Source of the DNA: Acidimicrobiaceae bacterium
GTDB lineage: Bacteria; Actinomycetota; Acidimicrobiia; Acidimicrobiales; Ilumatobacteraceae
Length of the DNA: 64,000 nt
Direction: 5' to 3'
Assembly (NCBI GenBank): GCA_020637295.1
Contig: JACJWF010000001.1
Coordinates: 310,001 to 374,000 of the forward strand
The stretch's first letter is position 1. Every line of letters starts with the position of its first letter. Below the pieces are notes generated by a model that was not told the origin of the DNA, did no database searches, and saw nothing but the letters and a program-made list of their open reading frames with translations. Of the stretch, positions 8,586 through 19,911 are shown piece after piece. Position numbers and translations under genes: made by a program.

Positions 8586-9730
8586 GGATCCTGTACGTCA
8601 TCGACAGCCTGGTTGGCGGTGGAGCCGAGGTGTCCACGCGCACGATGGCCGGCGAGCTTGCCCGCCGAGGGCACACCGTGAAGGTGATCGTGCTGCGCGC
8701 GCTGGATGACCTCGGAATTGCCGGGCCTGACGTCGTGGTGGAGGTGCTCTCCGGGCGCCGCTTTGGCCAACGCGTCAGGGGGCTTCGCGCTGAGATCCGT
8801 CACTTCAAGCCGGACGTGGTGCACAGCGCGTTGTATGCCTCAAATCAGGTGTCCCGGTTCGCTGCGCTGGGAACCGGGGTGCCTGTGGTGTCCAGCCTGG
8901 TGAGTACGCCCTACTCCGCTGGGGCACGTTCGGCGTCGAGAGTTCCCCGTTGGAAGGTGGAACTGGTCCGTGGCTGGGACGTCCTGACGGGCTGGGTCGG
9001 CGTGACCAGGTTTCATGCGGTGTCCGAAGGGGTGGCGGCCGCCAACGCCAGGGCGTTGTGCATCCGGAGACGCAAGATCGAGGTGGTCGAGCGTGGCCGG
9101 TCGCGGGATGTGCTGGGCTCCTACAGCGACGCTCGCCGCCAGCAGGCGCGTGAGGCACTCGGCATTCCGCCGGAGGCCTATGTGCTGCTCTGCGTTGGTC
9201 GTCAGGAGGCACTGAAGCGATACGAGGACGTCGTCCGGTGCCTTCCCGAGATCCGTGGGCGCCATTCGCAGGTTCGTCTTCTGCTCGCGGGACGAAGGGG
9301 AAGTGGGACGGACGCCATCGAGAGGGCCATGTCCGAGCGTGGTGTGGAGGACCAGGTGTACCTGCTGGGTGAGCGGGGCGACGTGCCGGATCTGCTGTGT
9401 GCAGCGGACGTGCTGGCCATCTCTTCCGTGGCCGAAGGGACCGCCGGCGTGGCGCTGGAGGCCATGGCCTTGCACTGTCCAGTGGTGTGCACAGACGTCG
9501 AAGGGGTGCGGGGCGTACTGGAGGACGGCCGCAACTGCCTGTTGGTACCGGTGGCATCGCCCACCGACCTGGCCGCCGCAGTGATGCGGCTCGTTGCGGA
9601 TGGCGACCTGAGGGACGCGATCGTGACGGCCGGCGCGTCGGACTTCGCGGAACGGTTCGATCTCCGTGCGGCCACGCGCCGGACCGAGGAGTTCTACGCA
9701 CAGTTGCCAGCGGGCGACAGACGGAAATGA
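8582..9730 (+). CDS. glycosyltransferase family 4 protein
   Basis: A 382-residue GT4 protein starting at GTG 8582, which overlaps the previous stop (GTGA). It opens with ILYVIDSLVGGGAEVSTRTM and has CVGRQEALKRYEDVV and AISSVAEGTAGVALEAMALH (E-x7-E) in the donor domain. Third gene of the overlapping set at 5455-10839, so it probably adds one residue of the same repeat unit. Base composition here is slightly less GC-extreme than in flanking housekeeping genes, as is usual in variable polysaccharide loci. Confidence 0.88.
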   Translation: MRILYVIDSLVGGGAEVSTRTMAGELARRGHTVKVIVLRALDDLGIAGPDVVVEVLSGRRFGQRVRGLRAEIRHFKPDVVHSALYASNQVSRFAALGTGVPVVSSLVSTPYSAGARSASRVPRWKVELVRGWDVLTGWVGVTRFHAVSEGVAAANARALCIRRRKIEVVERGRSRDVLGSYSDARRQQAREALGIPPEAYVLLCVGRQEALKRYEDVVRCLPEIRGRHSQVRLLLAGRRGSGTDAIERAMSERGVEDQVYLLGERGDVPDLLCAADVLAISSVAEGTAGVALEAMALHCPVVCTDVEGVRGVLEDGRNCLLVPVASPTDLAAAVMRLVADGDLRDAIVTAGASDFAERFDLRAATRRTEEFYAQLPAGDRRK

Positions 9731-10839
9731 AGATCCTCTGGTTCTGGCCGCACCCTCACCGTGAGGTGAGCGGGCTTGCTCTCGCCGCGCTCACGCCGGG
9801 AGACGACCTCACCGTCCAGGCGCTGTCGGCATACGACGGTGAAGCCCTTGGGGGAGTATTCCCCTACGAGGTGGTCCGCGATCTTCCGGACCCGGTAGTT
9901 CGTGGTGGTCTGAGAAGGATGAGGTCTCTGAGCCGTGCCCTTCGGCGGCTCCTTGCTCGGCGACGGCTCGTCAGTAAGTGTCAGCCGGATGTGGTGCATG
10001 TCCAGACCCTCGTCTACGAGCTGGACGCGTTCGATCTTCGGCGGCTCGCTCGGCGTGTTGCGGTTGTCGCGGTCGTGCATGACGTGACCCCGCATGTTCC
10101 CCGTCTGCCCGGATGGGCACAGGCCTGGTGCCATCGACGGGTGTACGGCAGCCCCGTGGAACTGGTCGTGTATCACCAGTGGCTGGCATCTCGCCTCACC
10201 GAAGGCTTCGGCGTCGACCCCGATCGGCTCCATGTCCTGCCGCTGGCCCTAGACGCCCACCGCCGGACCTCGCCCCGCCCCGTCGATGGAACGGTGCTGT
10301 TCTTCGGATCGCTGCGCAGGAACAAGGGCCTTGACGTGCTCCTCGCTGCGCTCAACATCCTGGATCGTGAGGACGTGCGGTGTGTCATCGCTGGTGCCGC
10401 GGACGACGCCACGTACCAACGACTGCGGGCTGCCGTTGCGTCGTCGTCGTCGGAGATTCGGCTCGAACTTGGGCATGTCACGGACGAACGGAAGTGGGAG
10501 CTGTTCGATGCCGCCTCCGTGGTGGTTCTTCCCTACACCGCATTCGAATCTCAGAGTGGGGTGCTTGCGGACGCGTACGCAGCCCGTCGGCCGGTGGTGG
10601 TGACGGACGTTGGCGCGTTGGGCGATGCGGTTCGGCAGGACGGGACCGGGGTGGTGGTCACGCCGCGTGATCCCCGAGCCTTGGCAGATGGTCTGCGCGA
10701 GGTGTTGAGTGGCCCGTCGGCTCGCTATCGCGACGCCCTCGACGCGGCTGCGGCGCGGCAGAGCCGCGACGTCGTTGGTCGTCGCCTTCGGGATGTGTAT
10801 GACGCGGCCGTTGCTCGCCGGGTGGCTTCAGACCCGTAG
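9727..10839 (+). CDS. glycosyltransferase family 4 protein
   Basis: A 370-residue GT4 protein. It starts MKILWFWPHPHREVSG and shows LFFGSLRRNKGLDVLLAAL, the usual donor-domain entry, and LPYTAFESQSGVLADAYA in the E-x7-E position, with Glu then Asp. The ATG overlaps the upstream stop (ATGA). It ends the plus-strand glycosyltransferase operon 36 bases from a convergent pyruvyl-transferase-like gene. No terminator hairpin with a T-run is visible in that gap. Confidence 0.85.
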   Translation: MKILWFWPHPHREVSGLALAALTPGDDLTVQALSAYDGEALGGVFPYEVVRDLPDPVVRGGLRRMRSLSRALRRLLARRRLVSKCQPDVVHVQTLVYELDAFDLRRLARRVAVVAVVHDVTPHVPRLPGWAQAWCHRRVYGSPVELVVYHQWLASRLTEGFGVDPDRLHVLPLALDAHRRTSPRPVDGTVLFFGSLRRNKGLDVLLAALNILDREDVRCVIAGAADDATYQRLRAAVASSSSEIRLELGHVTDERKWELFDAASVVVLPYTAFESQSGVLADAYAARRPVVVTDVGALGDAVRQDGTGVVVTPRDPRALADGLREVLSGPSARYRDALDAAAARQSRDVVGRRLRDVYDAAVARRVASDP

Positions 10840-10875
10840 GCGCGGCTCAGAGCTCGGCCGGCGCGTCGAGCATCC

Positions 10876-11958
10876 CTACAGCCTGAGTTCGGTCAGCGCC
10901 GCGTGTGCGGCTGCCTGCTGCCGTGCCACGAATTCGTCAACCTTGGCCTCGGCTTCGGCGGGGAGGCCGACTCCCCTGAGATCTCTGATGCGTTCATCGA
11001 GCCAGTCGCCGTCCACGTCGGGGAGGCTTTGACTGAAACCGGCAAGGCCGACCGACTCCTGAAAGTCCCAGCACTTGTCCTCGTAGCAGAGAGCGATGTA
11101 CGGAACGCCAAGCGCGGCCGCAGAAACCAGGATGTGCAGCCGAACTCCGATCACGAGGTCGAGGTCGGCCAGTGCGCGCGACACGTCGGAGGGAGTGGAA
11201 CCCGACAGGGTTCGAACGGTCGTTGGCAGGCCGTGCTCGGTCGCGACCTGCACAAACCGCCTGGCGACCTCATCGTCGTAGTCCGCTGCGGACAGCGCCA
11301 CGAGGGCGATATCTGCGGAGTCCTGAGCGATCTGGCCCATCAGCCGCAGGATCGTGGACTCCGCCGGGTGCCACGAAGGCACGTCCGCCGGATTGACGCC
11401 GATCCTCATGTGGCCGGCACGTTCGGGAAGCGGCTTCCGGAGCGGCCGTAGTAGCGCGAGGACCGGATCGCCGGTGATGACACTCTGAACCCCGACGGTG
11501 TCGAGGAGTGCTTGCGACCGCGGACCTCGGACACGCACCTGCGGAGCGCGACACAGCACATTCTTCCATCGTTCCAGTTCGTCCTGAGTGCTCTTCCCGC
11601 CCGTGCCTGGCGAGGACACGCCTACACCGAGCATCGACAGGTGCGTCCGCCTTCCGCCCAGATCGAACGAGGCCTCTAGCGCTCGCCGGTACGCGGGACG
11701 GCCGATCAGCGTCCCGCCGCCAAGCACGACGGGTAAGTCCCTGTGAACGACCGACCGCACTCTCAGCAGCCGGTTGTTGCCACCCATCGGAAGGTGAGAC
11801 AGCCCCGTGTCGAGCAATACCTCATGGGCGCGGAACAGGAGGTCATCACCAAGATTTCTCCGGTTGTTGACGGCTCCGACATAGAGCGGACTCTTCGATC
11901 GTACGAGTGCTCGGACGGCTAGGTGCCGCGCCGACGGGTGGCCGCCGAGGATGGTCAC
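10876..11958 (-). CDS. polysaccharide pyruvyl transferase family protein
   Basis: A 360-residue protein of the polysaccharide pyruvyltransferase / CsaB type: YVGAVNNRRNLGDDLLFRA near the start, GGGTLIG in the first third, and VIGVRLHILVSAAALGVPYIAL late, a conserved family signature. Members add ketal pyruvate to sugars of exopolysaccharides or cell-wall polymers using phosphoenolpyruvate, though some related proteins act otherwise. The GTG at 11958 overlaps the stop of the upstream glycosyltransferase (GTGA), so I chose it over a longer frame that lies inside that gene. Confidence 0.85.
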   Translation of the reverse strand: MTILGGHPSARHLAVRALVRSKSPLYVGAVNNRRNLGDDLLFRAHEVLLDTGLSHLPMGGNNRLLRVRSVVHRDLPVVLGGGTLIGRPAYRRALEASFDLGGRRTHLSMLGVGVSSPGTGGKSTQDELERWKNVLCRAPQVRVRGPRSQALLDTVGVQSVITGDPVLALLRPLRKPLPERAGHMRIGVNPADVPSWHPAESTILRLMGQIAQDSADIALVALSAADYDDEVARRFVQVATEHGLPTTVRTLSGSTPSDVSRALADLDLVIGVRLHILVSAAALGVPYIALCYEDKCWDFQESVGLAGFSQSLPDVDGDWLDERIRDLRGVGLPAEAEAKVDEFVARQQAAAHAALTELRL

Positions 11959-13130
11959 TGTTGGGGGCTCCCAGCGTTCTGGGGTCCGTTCGCGGATTGG
12001 CGCCCACGCGCCGCAGTCCGCCCTTCTCTGGCCGCCACGAACATCGCGACATAGTCGTCGACGAGTGATGCCCAATCGAAGCGTTCTCGGGCTGAACGCC
12101 GTCGGCGTTCGCTCCCGCTTGAGCGTCCCGAGGTGATCGCTCTCGCAATGGCCTCGGCCAACGCTCCCTCTGCGGACATGTCAATCACTGTCGCTTCCGG
12201 CCCCGCTACCCACGCGATCGACGGGGAGTTGTGGACGATTGTCGGGACGCCGCTGTCGAGTGCCTCGATGATGACCCGACCGAATGACTCGCGTTGGCTT
12301 GCGAGCACGAACACGTCCGCTGCGGCATACGCGAGATGGACCTGGTCGGGAGGAACCGTCATTGTGTGGAACCGGCCCGGGAGCAGACGTCCCAGTTCAG
12401 CCAGCAGGTCCTCCGTCTCGGGGTGGTGAGCGCCGACCGCGAGCAGCTCGACATCGGGAAGCGTCGCGACCTCACGGGCGATCCAGTCGATGCGCTTCAC
12501 GGACCGGTCAAGGCTTCCCACCGTCAGAACGATGTGAGCACCCTCGTCCAGTCCGAGCTGCTGACGAGCCTCCTGGGGGTCCACGGGTTGGGCAGAGTTG
12601 GAGAGTTCGAAGCCCAGCGGGACAAGCCTGGTTTGCGATGCCGACGCGCCAGCGGCGAGCGCGTCTGCGTAGAACGGCTCGGTCAGTTGCTGGACGACGT
12701 CGATCGAACCATATGGCGGCATCCAAGAGCTGCCGTTGCTGACCACGATGGCCCACCGCCCGCGGAGGAAGTCCCTGACCCTCCGGTACACGGCAGCGAC
12801 GGGGCGCTCGCTCACGATGATCACGTCCGGGCGAGTAGTGGCCAGCCACAGCAGGGATGTCAGTCCGAAGGTCAGATGTTCGATGGTGTGTGCATGCAGG
12901 CGGGTCGCTCGTCCGATGAGCCTGGTGACACGCCACTCACGGCGGAGCGACGGCACGCGTTGGTGACCTCGGCTCGTTCGCTTCGAGTCCGCCAGCAGGA
13001 CGACGTCGACGTCAGATCGGTCGGAGAGCGTCCGATAGAGCTCGGCGGCGAAGGTCTCGTAGCCCCGGGGGATCCGCGCAGCGCCAGGGCAGACGACCGC
13101 GACCCGCAGCTTCTCGGACGTCGCAGCCAC
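11955..13130 (-). CDS. glycosyltransferase family 4 protein
   Basis: A 391-residue GT4 protein. The N-terminus KLRVAVVCPGAARIPRGYETFAAEL fits the family, LTVGSLDRSVKRIDWIA opens the donor domain, and LASQRESFGRVIIEALDSG is the E-x7-E motif. The start is uncertain: GTG 13130 puts the first strand about ten residues in and leaves a 97-bp divergent gap to the GT2 gene. A longer frame extends upstream but reads as non-coding. It is coupled by GTGA to the pyruvyl-transferase-like gene. Confidence 0.85.
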   Translation of the reverse strand: MAATSEKLRVAVVCPGAARIPRGYETFAAELYRTLSDRSDVDVVLLADSKRTSRGHQRVPSLRREWRVTRLIGRATRLHAHTIEHLTFGLTSLLWLATTRPDVIIVSERPVAAVYRRVRDFLRGRWAIVVSNGSSWMPPYGSIDVVQQLTEPFYADALAAGASASQTRLVPLGFELSNSAQPVDPQEARQQLGLDEGAHIVLTVGSLDRSVKRIDWIAREVATLPDVELLAVGAHHPETEDLLAELGRLLPGRFHTMTVPPDQVHLAYAAADVFVLASQRESFGRVIIEALDSGVPTIVHNSPSIAWVAGPEATVIDMSAEGALAEAIARAITSGRSSGSERRRRSARERFDWASLVDDYVAMFVAAREGRTAARGRQSANGPQNAGSPQQ

Positions 13131-13227
13131 GACGTCGTATGCTAGCGAGGTCTTTCGCGACCCCCCGGGCTCCACATCACCGTCTCCGGGGCAGTGGCGG
13201 TGGATTCGCCGCCTTGGACCGACGCCA

Positions 13228-14127
13228 GTGAACTTCCCCTCCACAGCCTTCGTGATTCCCGTTCGCAACGGAGCCCGAACGATTCGTGCTTCCGTCGCCT
13301 CGATCCTTGCCTCCGTGCCGGCTGCCGAGATCGTCATCGTCGACGACGGATCAAGCGATGGGACGGCGGAGATCGTCGAGAAGGGCTTTCCGGGGCGGCT
13401 GACCATTCTCCAGACGGCCGGCGGAGTGGGGCCGAGCGAGGCACGAAACACCGGCGCCAGTCACTCGCATTCCGAAGTCCTCGCCTTCTTGGATGCCGAC
13501 GATGTGATCGACGTGGACTGGTCAGAGAAGATGCTGCCACCCTTCGACGACCCGTCTGTACTCCTCGTGTCAGCGCTCCATCGCACGATTACAGGCGGCG
13601 ACACCACCACCGGGCTCGGTGTCGTCAGAGCGGGCGGTGCACGGGTCAACTTCATGCCCGGCTCGTTCGCCATCCGCCGAGCGACGTTCATGGAGCTCGG
13701 TGGCTTCTGGGCGGCCTTGCGCTACTCGGAGTGCACGGAGCTTGGGTTGCGCTTCCTGACGTCGCATCCACCAGCGACTGGGGCATCGCGGTTTCTTGAT
13801 ACCCCCGTTCGCAGCTACCACCGTGAAGTCGAGGGTAAGTACAGCTCAGCCCTCCTCCTGTCCTCGGCCGAAGCCGTCATCGGCCGTCATCGCGGCATCC
13901 TCCGGGAATCCGGGTCCTTGGCGACGTGGCACGGAGTCTGCGCAGTAGAGGCCGCCCGGATCGGCCGGATGAAGGTTGCGAGACGCCATGCCCTGCGGTC
14001 CTTCCGCTACTCACCTGCCCCGCGAACTGCGACTCGCCTCGCGTTGATGCTCGTTTCCCCGCTCGCACGGCGCCGATACCGACCCAGGGCGGCCGACCGG
14101 CGCACGGTTGAACAACCCGTCGCGTAG
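13228..14127 (+). CDS. glycosyltransferase family 2 protein
   Basis: A 299-residue GT-A fold protein. FVIPVRNGARTIRASVASIL begins the nucleotide-binding domain, IVIVDDGSSDGT is the first Asp motif, and FLDADD is the metal-binding DxD. The C-terminal third is basic. It should transfer a sugar from a nucleotide donor within the same polysaccharide pathway. The GTG start at 13228 is divergent from the GT4 gene. It ends 17 bases before the convergent acyltransferase gene. Confidence 0.85.
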   Translation: MNFPSTAFVIPVRNGARTIRASVASILASVPAAEIVIVDDGSSDGTAEIVEKGFPGRLTILQTAGGVGPSEARNTGASHSHSEVLAFLDADDVIDVDWSEKMLPPFDDPSVLLVSALHRTITGGDTTTGLGVVRAGGARVNFMPGSFAIRRATFMELGGFWAALRYSECTELGLRFLTSHPPATGASRFLDTPVRSYHREVEGKYSSALLLSSAEAVIGRHRGILRESGSLATWHGVCAVEAARIGRMKVARRHALRSFRYSPAPRTATRLALMLVSPLARRRYRPRAADRRTVEQPVA

Positions 14128-14144
14128 TTCGTCTGAGTCGGCGC

Positions 14145-16163
14145 CTACGAAGCGAGTAGTGCGGAGATTTCCCGAGTGAACTCAGGAGTGAGGAGGACTG
14201 CGCCCGCCACGGTGATATGCCCCTGATCGCGGTAGAGCCATCGACCGTCCCGGTACGTCCAGCATCGCGCCGCAGGGCATAGCCGTTCGAAGAAGTCAGC
14301 AGTCGCTGCTTGGGAACTGGCAGCCGCGCCCCGCTCCGCATCGAGTGCTCGTGAACGCCGAACGACTGCCTCGTCGCGGCTGACGGATGCGGCGAAGCCT
14401 TCTGGTCCGAGCAGCAACCGCGCTGGTGCCGCCAGGCGGGGCCGCCACTCGAACCAGATCTTCGGAATCGGGTGCACGACGAGTGCCATCGCCCCCGTCT
14501 CGCGGATGGCCCTGAGCGTGTCGACCAGGGCACTCTCCCAGATGGCCGCCTTGGCGGCGGGGTCGGAAGCCGGAGCGTCGGACGCCCCCGACGCGAGCGC
14601 GAAGCGCTCCCCTTCGATGTAACCGTCCGAAGCACTGGCCACGATCACGAGCGTCGACGGGTTCGCGCGCATCCAGTCCAGTGCACCGTGCACGAACTTG
14701 TGGCAGTTGTGGTTCTCGTCGCCGTCCAAGAACAGACGCAGGTCGATCATGGGGCACGACGAGAACGTTGCGACACGCACGTTCATCCTCAGTTCCTCGG
14801 CCGAAGCGAGAACCGCCTCGGTGAACTGTCCTGCGTTGGAATCGCCCACGAGCAGGATTTCGCCCTGGGGGTCATCGACCGTCCACAGGCAGGAGTCCTG
14901 GGGGCGTTCGTCGAGTGGGATACGGCTGTCGCATCCCTCGGCGCTGTCGACGTGCCGCACGAACGGGACCACAGCGTCCGAGGAGACCAGGCGACTGGTG
15001 CCGGCCATCAGCACGAAGGAACCGATGACCGGCAACACCATGCAGGCAGCGGCGAGCAACGCCACCCTGCGCATGCTGACCAGTGGCCGGCGCCGTATCG
15101 GGTCCTCGACCAGGCGATAGGAGAGGACCGCGGGAACCAAGGACAGCACCGCAGCCATCGGCGCTGCGGCCCCAACCTCCTGCCACATCGCCCTGCCGAA
15201 CACGATGAAGGGCCAGTGCCACAGGTACCAGCTGTAGGAGACATCGCCCAGGAACCCCATGGGCCGACGTGTGAGGACGTAGGTGATCGGGTTCTGACGC
15301 GAGGTCAGGCCGCCGACCAGCAGCATCGCGGTGCCCAGAACGGGCACGAGGACGGCGAAGTCCGGGAAGACCGTGGCGTCATCGAAGACCAGCGCAGATG
15401 CAATGACGGCGATGGCGCCAACTGTGCTGAGAACCGGCCGCCAGCGCGACAGCACGGTCGGGCGACATGCCACCACGCCTGCCACGAGTGCGCCCACAGC
15501 GAACTCCCACGCTCGGAACGGAGCGAGGTAGAAGGCAGCCGCGGTTCCTGAGCCCACGGGCAGCCAACCCCGACGCGCCGCGACGGACAGCACGAACGAG
15601 GCGACGGCCAGGCCGCCGACGCCGATGAAGAAGGGGCGACGCGTCCGCTGGCGACGCCCGAGCCAGAACAGGAACGCCAGCAGCGCGGGGAACCCGATGT
15701 AGAACTGCTCCTCGACCGACAGCGACCAGGTGTGCAGGAGAGGGTTCGACGTCGCTCCCACCGCGAAGTAGCCGCCGTCCAGGCCGAAGTAGGCGAGGTA
15801 GTTGTTGGCGTTGAACAGCGCGGCCGCGATGCCGGTTCGTGCAGTGGATGCCTGTGCCTCATAGGCGGCCAACAGCGTGCTCGCCGGCAGCACCACGGCA
15901 AGCATCACGGCGAGAGCGGGAAGGATCCTCTTGACACGTCGGGAGTAGAAGTCACGGAACGACGTGCGCCCGGTCGTCTCGGCCTCGCGCCACAACAGCT
16001 GTGTGATCACGAAGCCCGAGATCACGAAGAAGACGTCAACCCCGACGAAGCCGCCGCTGAACCCGACGTGGGCGTGGTAGAGCACCACGACGAGCACGGC
16101 GACGGCGCGCAACCCCTGGATGTCCGCCCGTCGTGCAGGTTGACCACTCGTACCGGGCATCAC
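14145..16163 (-). CDS. acyltransferase 3 (OafA/YrhL) with C-terminal SGNH domain
   Basis: A 672-residue protein. Residues 1-370 carry about ten membrane spans and the acyltransferase-3 signature: DIQGLRAVAVLVVVLYHA, then VGVDVFFVISGFVI and HTWSLSVEEQFYI. Residues 400-672 form a periplasmic-side SGNH hydrolase-like domain with VGDSNAGQF and a late DQGHITVAG block supplying Asp and His. Such proteins move acetyl or similar groups across the membrane onto surface polysaccharides, so it probably O-acylates the local product. Tandem ATGs at 16163 and 16160 are both possible starts. Confidence 0.9.
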   Translation of the reverse strand: MMPGTSGQPARRADIQGLRAVAVLVVVLYHAHVGFSGGFVGVDVFFVISGFVITQLLWREAETTGRTSFRDFYSRRVKRILPALAVMLAVVLPASTLLAAYEAQASTARTGIAAALFNANNYLAYFGLDGGYFAVGATSNPLLHTWSLSVEEQFYIGFPALLAFLFWLGRRQRTRRPFFIGVGGLAVASFVLSVAARRGWLPVGSGTAAAFYLAPFRAWEFAVGALVAGVVACRPTVLSRWRPVLSTVGAIAVIASALVFDDATVFPDFAVLVPVLGTAMLLVGGLTSRQNPITYVLTRRPMGFLGDVSYSWYLWHWPFIVFGRAMWQEVGAAAPMAAVLSLVPAVLSYRLVEDPIRRRPLVSMRRVALLAAACMVLPVIGSFVLMAGTSRLVSSDAVVPFVRHVDSAEGCDSRIPLDERPQDSCLWTVDDPQGEILLVGDSNAGQFTEAVLASAEELRMNVRVATFSSCPMIDLRLFLDGDENHNCHKFVHGALDWMRANPSTLVIVASASDGYIEGERFALASGASDAPASDPAAKAAIWESALVDTLRAIRETGAMALVVHPIPKIWFEWRPRLAAPARLLLGPEGFAASVSRDEAVVRRSRALDAERGAAASSQAATADFFERLCPAARCWTYRDGRWLYRDQGHITVAGAVLLTPEFTREISALLAS

Positions 16164-16212
16164 TCGGGGCGACGCTAGCGCTGGGCCTCGCGCTGAGTCG
16201 GTCTCTTGTCGC

Positions 16213-17772
<1,560 letters not shown>

Positions 17773-17887
17773 GGTCGCCATCATGGCGCACCACGTCGGA
17801 CGGGTTCGACGTGGGGTCCCCACTCGTGAACTCGCGGCGTGCCTACAGTCGCCACCGGGTGAGTTCCGCCGTCACCCTTGCCTCGCC

Positions 17888-19627
17888 ATGTTGAAGCTGC
17901 CGAACCGTTCCATTCTCAATGCCCTCCTGGGGCGTCATCGGGCTCGCCTGGGCCTGATCGCCTTGGCTTCGATCGCCGGCGGCCTCGCCGAAGCGGCGTT
18001 TCTCGTCGTCCTCACCCGTGCAGCGTTCGCCATCACCAACGGCAAGAGCGAGATCGGCACCTTGGCCGGGGTCAAGTTCTCCGTGGCTGCCACCATCGCC
18101 CTCGCACTGGGACTCGTGGTGTTCCGAATCGCCATGGCGCTGCTCGCCAACTGGCTCAACGCAGCGCTCAACGCTGAGGTGACGCGGGAACTCCGCCAGC
18201 GGCTTGCACGCGCCTTCCTGCGGGCAAGTTGGCCGGCTCAGCAGCAGAGCAATTCCGGGCAGCTCCAGGAGCTCATCTCGAGCTACGCCGGTGCCGGGAC
18301 CTCGCTGGCAGGTGGCGTCGCCAGCAGCCTGACGGCAGGCGGCAGCCTTCTGGCCATGTTGGCGATGGCGGCGGCGGTGGACGTGGTCGGCTCACTGATC
18401 GCGATCGGGACCCTCGTGATCCTCGGGGTGCTGCTCCGGCCGTTACGTCGGAAGGTGCGGATGCGGGCCCGTTCAGCGGCCAATGATGGGATGCGTCTCA
18501 GCCTTGCCACCAGCGAGATCAGCAATCTGGGCATGTCCGTCCACGTGTTCGACGTGCGCGATGAAGTCGAGCAGAGGATCCTGGAGCTTCAGGCGGAGGG
18601 GGTGCGGTCGAACCGGCGTCTCCAGGTCGCACGCGGGCTGGTGCCGGCGCTCTACACGGGACTCGCCTACCTTGCGCTGGTCGGCGCCGTCGGCCTGGCC
18701 AGTGCATGGAACACAGCGTCGCTCACCTCGCTGGGCGCCGTGATGCTGGTGATGCTGCGGTCCCTCGGATACGGGCAGCAGCTGCAGCAGGTCTACGCCA
18801 ACATGTCCACTGCGCGGCCACTGGTGTCGGACGTGTTCGACGAGATCGAGCGGTATGCGGCCAGCGAGCGCACCGACGACGGACAGCCGGTCGCCTCGGT
18901 CACACCGCTCCGGCTGGAGCACGTGTCCTTCGAGTACACCTCCGATGTCGCCGTGCTGCACGACGTGGACGCGGAGATCGAGCCGGGTGAGATGGTGGGC
19001 ATCGTGGGGCCGTCGGGCAGCGGCAAGAGCACGCTCGTGCAACTCCTGCTCGGCCTTCGCGAACCCACCTCGGGCAGGGTGCTGGCCGGTGGGCTGGACG
19101 TGCGCACGCTGCGCAGGTCGGAGTGGGCCCGCAAGGTGACGTTCGTGCCCCAGGCTGCCTCTCTGGTGCACGGCACGGTGGCAGAGAACATCCGCTTCTA
19201 CCGGCCGTGGATCACCGACGCCCAGATCGAGACCGCCGCCCGCCAGGCAGGCCTGCACGACGAGATCGTCGCCTTCGCCGACGGGTACGCGCACCAGGTG
19301 GGCGACCGCGGCGGCAACCTCAGTGGCGGCCAGCAGCAGCGGGTGTGCATCGCCCGCGCCCTGGCCGGCGAGCCCGAAGTGCTGATCCTCGACGAACCCA
19401 CCAGCGCCCTCGACGCCCACACCGAAACCGTGGTGCGCGACTCGCTGAACAGCCTGCGCGGCCGGATGACCGTGCTGGTCATCGCCCACCGCCTGAGCAC
19501 CTTGGACCAATGCGACCGGATCATGGTGGTGCAGGACGGTCGGCTCACCGCGTTCGACACCCCCACGGCACTGCGCGCCTCGGCCAACTTCTACGCCGAC
19601 GCGCTGCGCCTGTCCGGCCTGGCATGA
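17888..19627 (+). CDS. ABC transporter, fused permease and ATPase
   Basis: A 579-residue half-transporter. Residues 1-320 hold an exporter-type membrane domain with about six helices. The ATPase follows: Walker A GPSGSGKST near residue 380, Q-loop VPQAAS, signature LSGGQQQR, and Walker B VLILDEPTSALD. The family exports lipids, peptides or glycans as a homodimer. The ATG overlaps nothing upstream; TACAGT at 17839-17844 could be its -10 box. The stop overlaps the PqqD-like gene (ATGA), and that in turn the nucleotidyltransferase gene, so exporter and tailoring proteins are one unit. Confidence 0.9.
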   Translation: MLKLPNRSILNALLGRHRARLGLIALASIAGGLAEAAFLVVLTRAAFAITNGKSEIGTLAGVKFSVAATIALALGLVVFRIAMALLANWLNAALNAEVTRELRQRLARAFLRASWPAQQQSNSGQLQELISSYAGAGTSLAGGVASSLTAGGSLLAMLAMAAAVDVVGSLIAIGTLVILGVLLRPLRRKVRMRARSAANDGMRLSLATSEISNLGMSVHVFDVRDEVEQRILELQAEGVRSNRRLQVARGLVPALYTGLAYLALVGAVGLASAWNTASLTSLGAVMLVMLRSLGYGQQLQQVYANMSTARPLVSDVFDEIERYAASERTDDGQPVASVTPLRLEHVSFEYTSDVAVLHDVDAEIEPGEMVGIVGPSGSGKSTLVQLLLGLREPTSGRVLAGGLDVRTLRRSEWARKVTFVPQAASLVHGTVAENIRFYRPWITDAQIETAARQAGLHDEIVAFADGYAHQVGDRGGNLSGGQQQRVCIARALAGEPEVLILDEPTSALDAHTETVVRDSLNSLRGRMTVLVIAHRLSTLDQCDRIMVVQDGRLTAFDTPTALRASANFYADALRLSGLA

Positions 19628-19911
19628 GCACGGCTCGCGTCCGTCGCGCGCCCGATGCGCTCTGGCGGGCCGGCCGGCGGGTGCTGGTGGCCGCGCTGCC
19701 GGGCCATCCGCCCACCACCGTCGCCGGCTCCGGCGCGCTGGTATGGCGCCACCTCGCAGCGTGGACCGGTGTGCACGAACTGGCCGCCACGCTGGCCGGC
19801 GAGACCGGCGCCGACGCGGCCACCATCGAGCGCGACGTGCTGGCGCTGGTGGACGCGCTGCTGCCGTTGGGCCTGGTGGAGCGGCAACCGGCCGTGGGGG
19901 AGGGGCGGTGA
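19624..19911 (+). CDS. PqqD-like peptide-carrier (RRE) protein
   Basis: A 95-residue protein with the PqqD-type winged-helix layout: DALWRAGRRVLVAALP as strand-turn-strand, an aliphatic ALVWRHL helix, then DAATIERDVLALVDALLPLGLVE as the last helix. PqqD-like domains bind the leader of a ribosomal peptide and present it to modifying enzymes; versions also sit in HprK-related kinase gene sets. It is joined by ATGA and GTGA overlaps to the exporter and to an NTP_transf_5 gene. No radical SAM, lasso cyclase or LanM gene is nearby, so its client is unknown. Confidence 0.75.
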   Translation: MSTARVRRAPDALWRAGRRVLVAALPGHPPTTVAGSGALVWRHLAAWTGVHELAATLAGETGADAATIERDVLALVDALLPLGLVERQPAVGEGR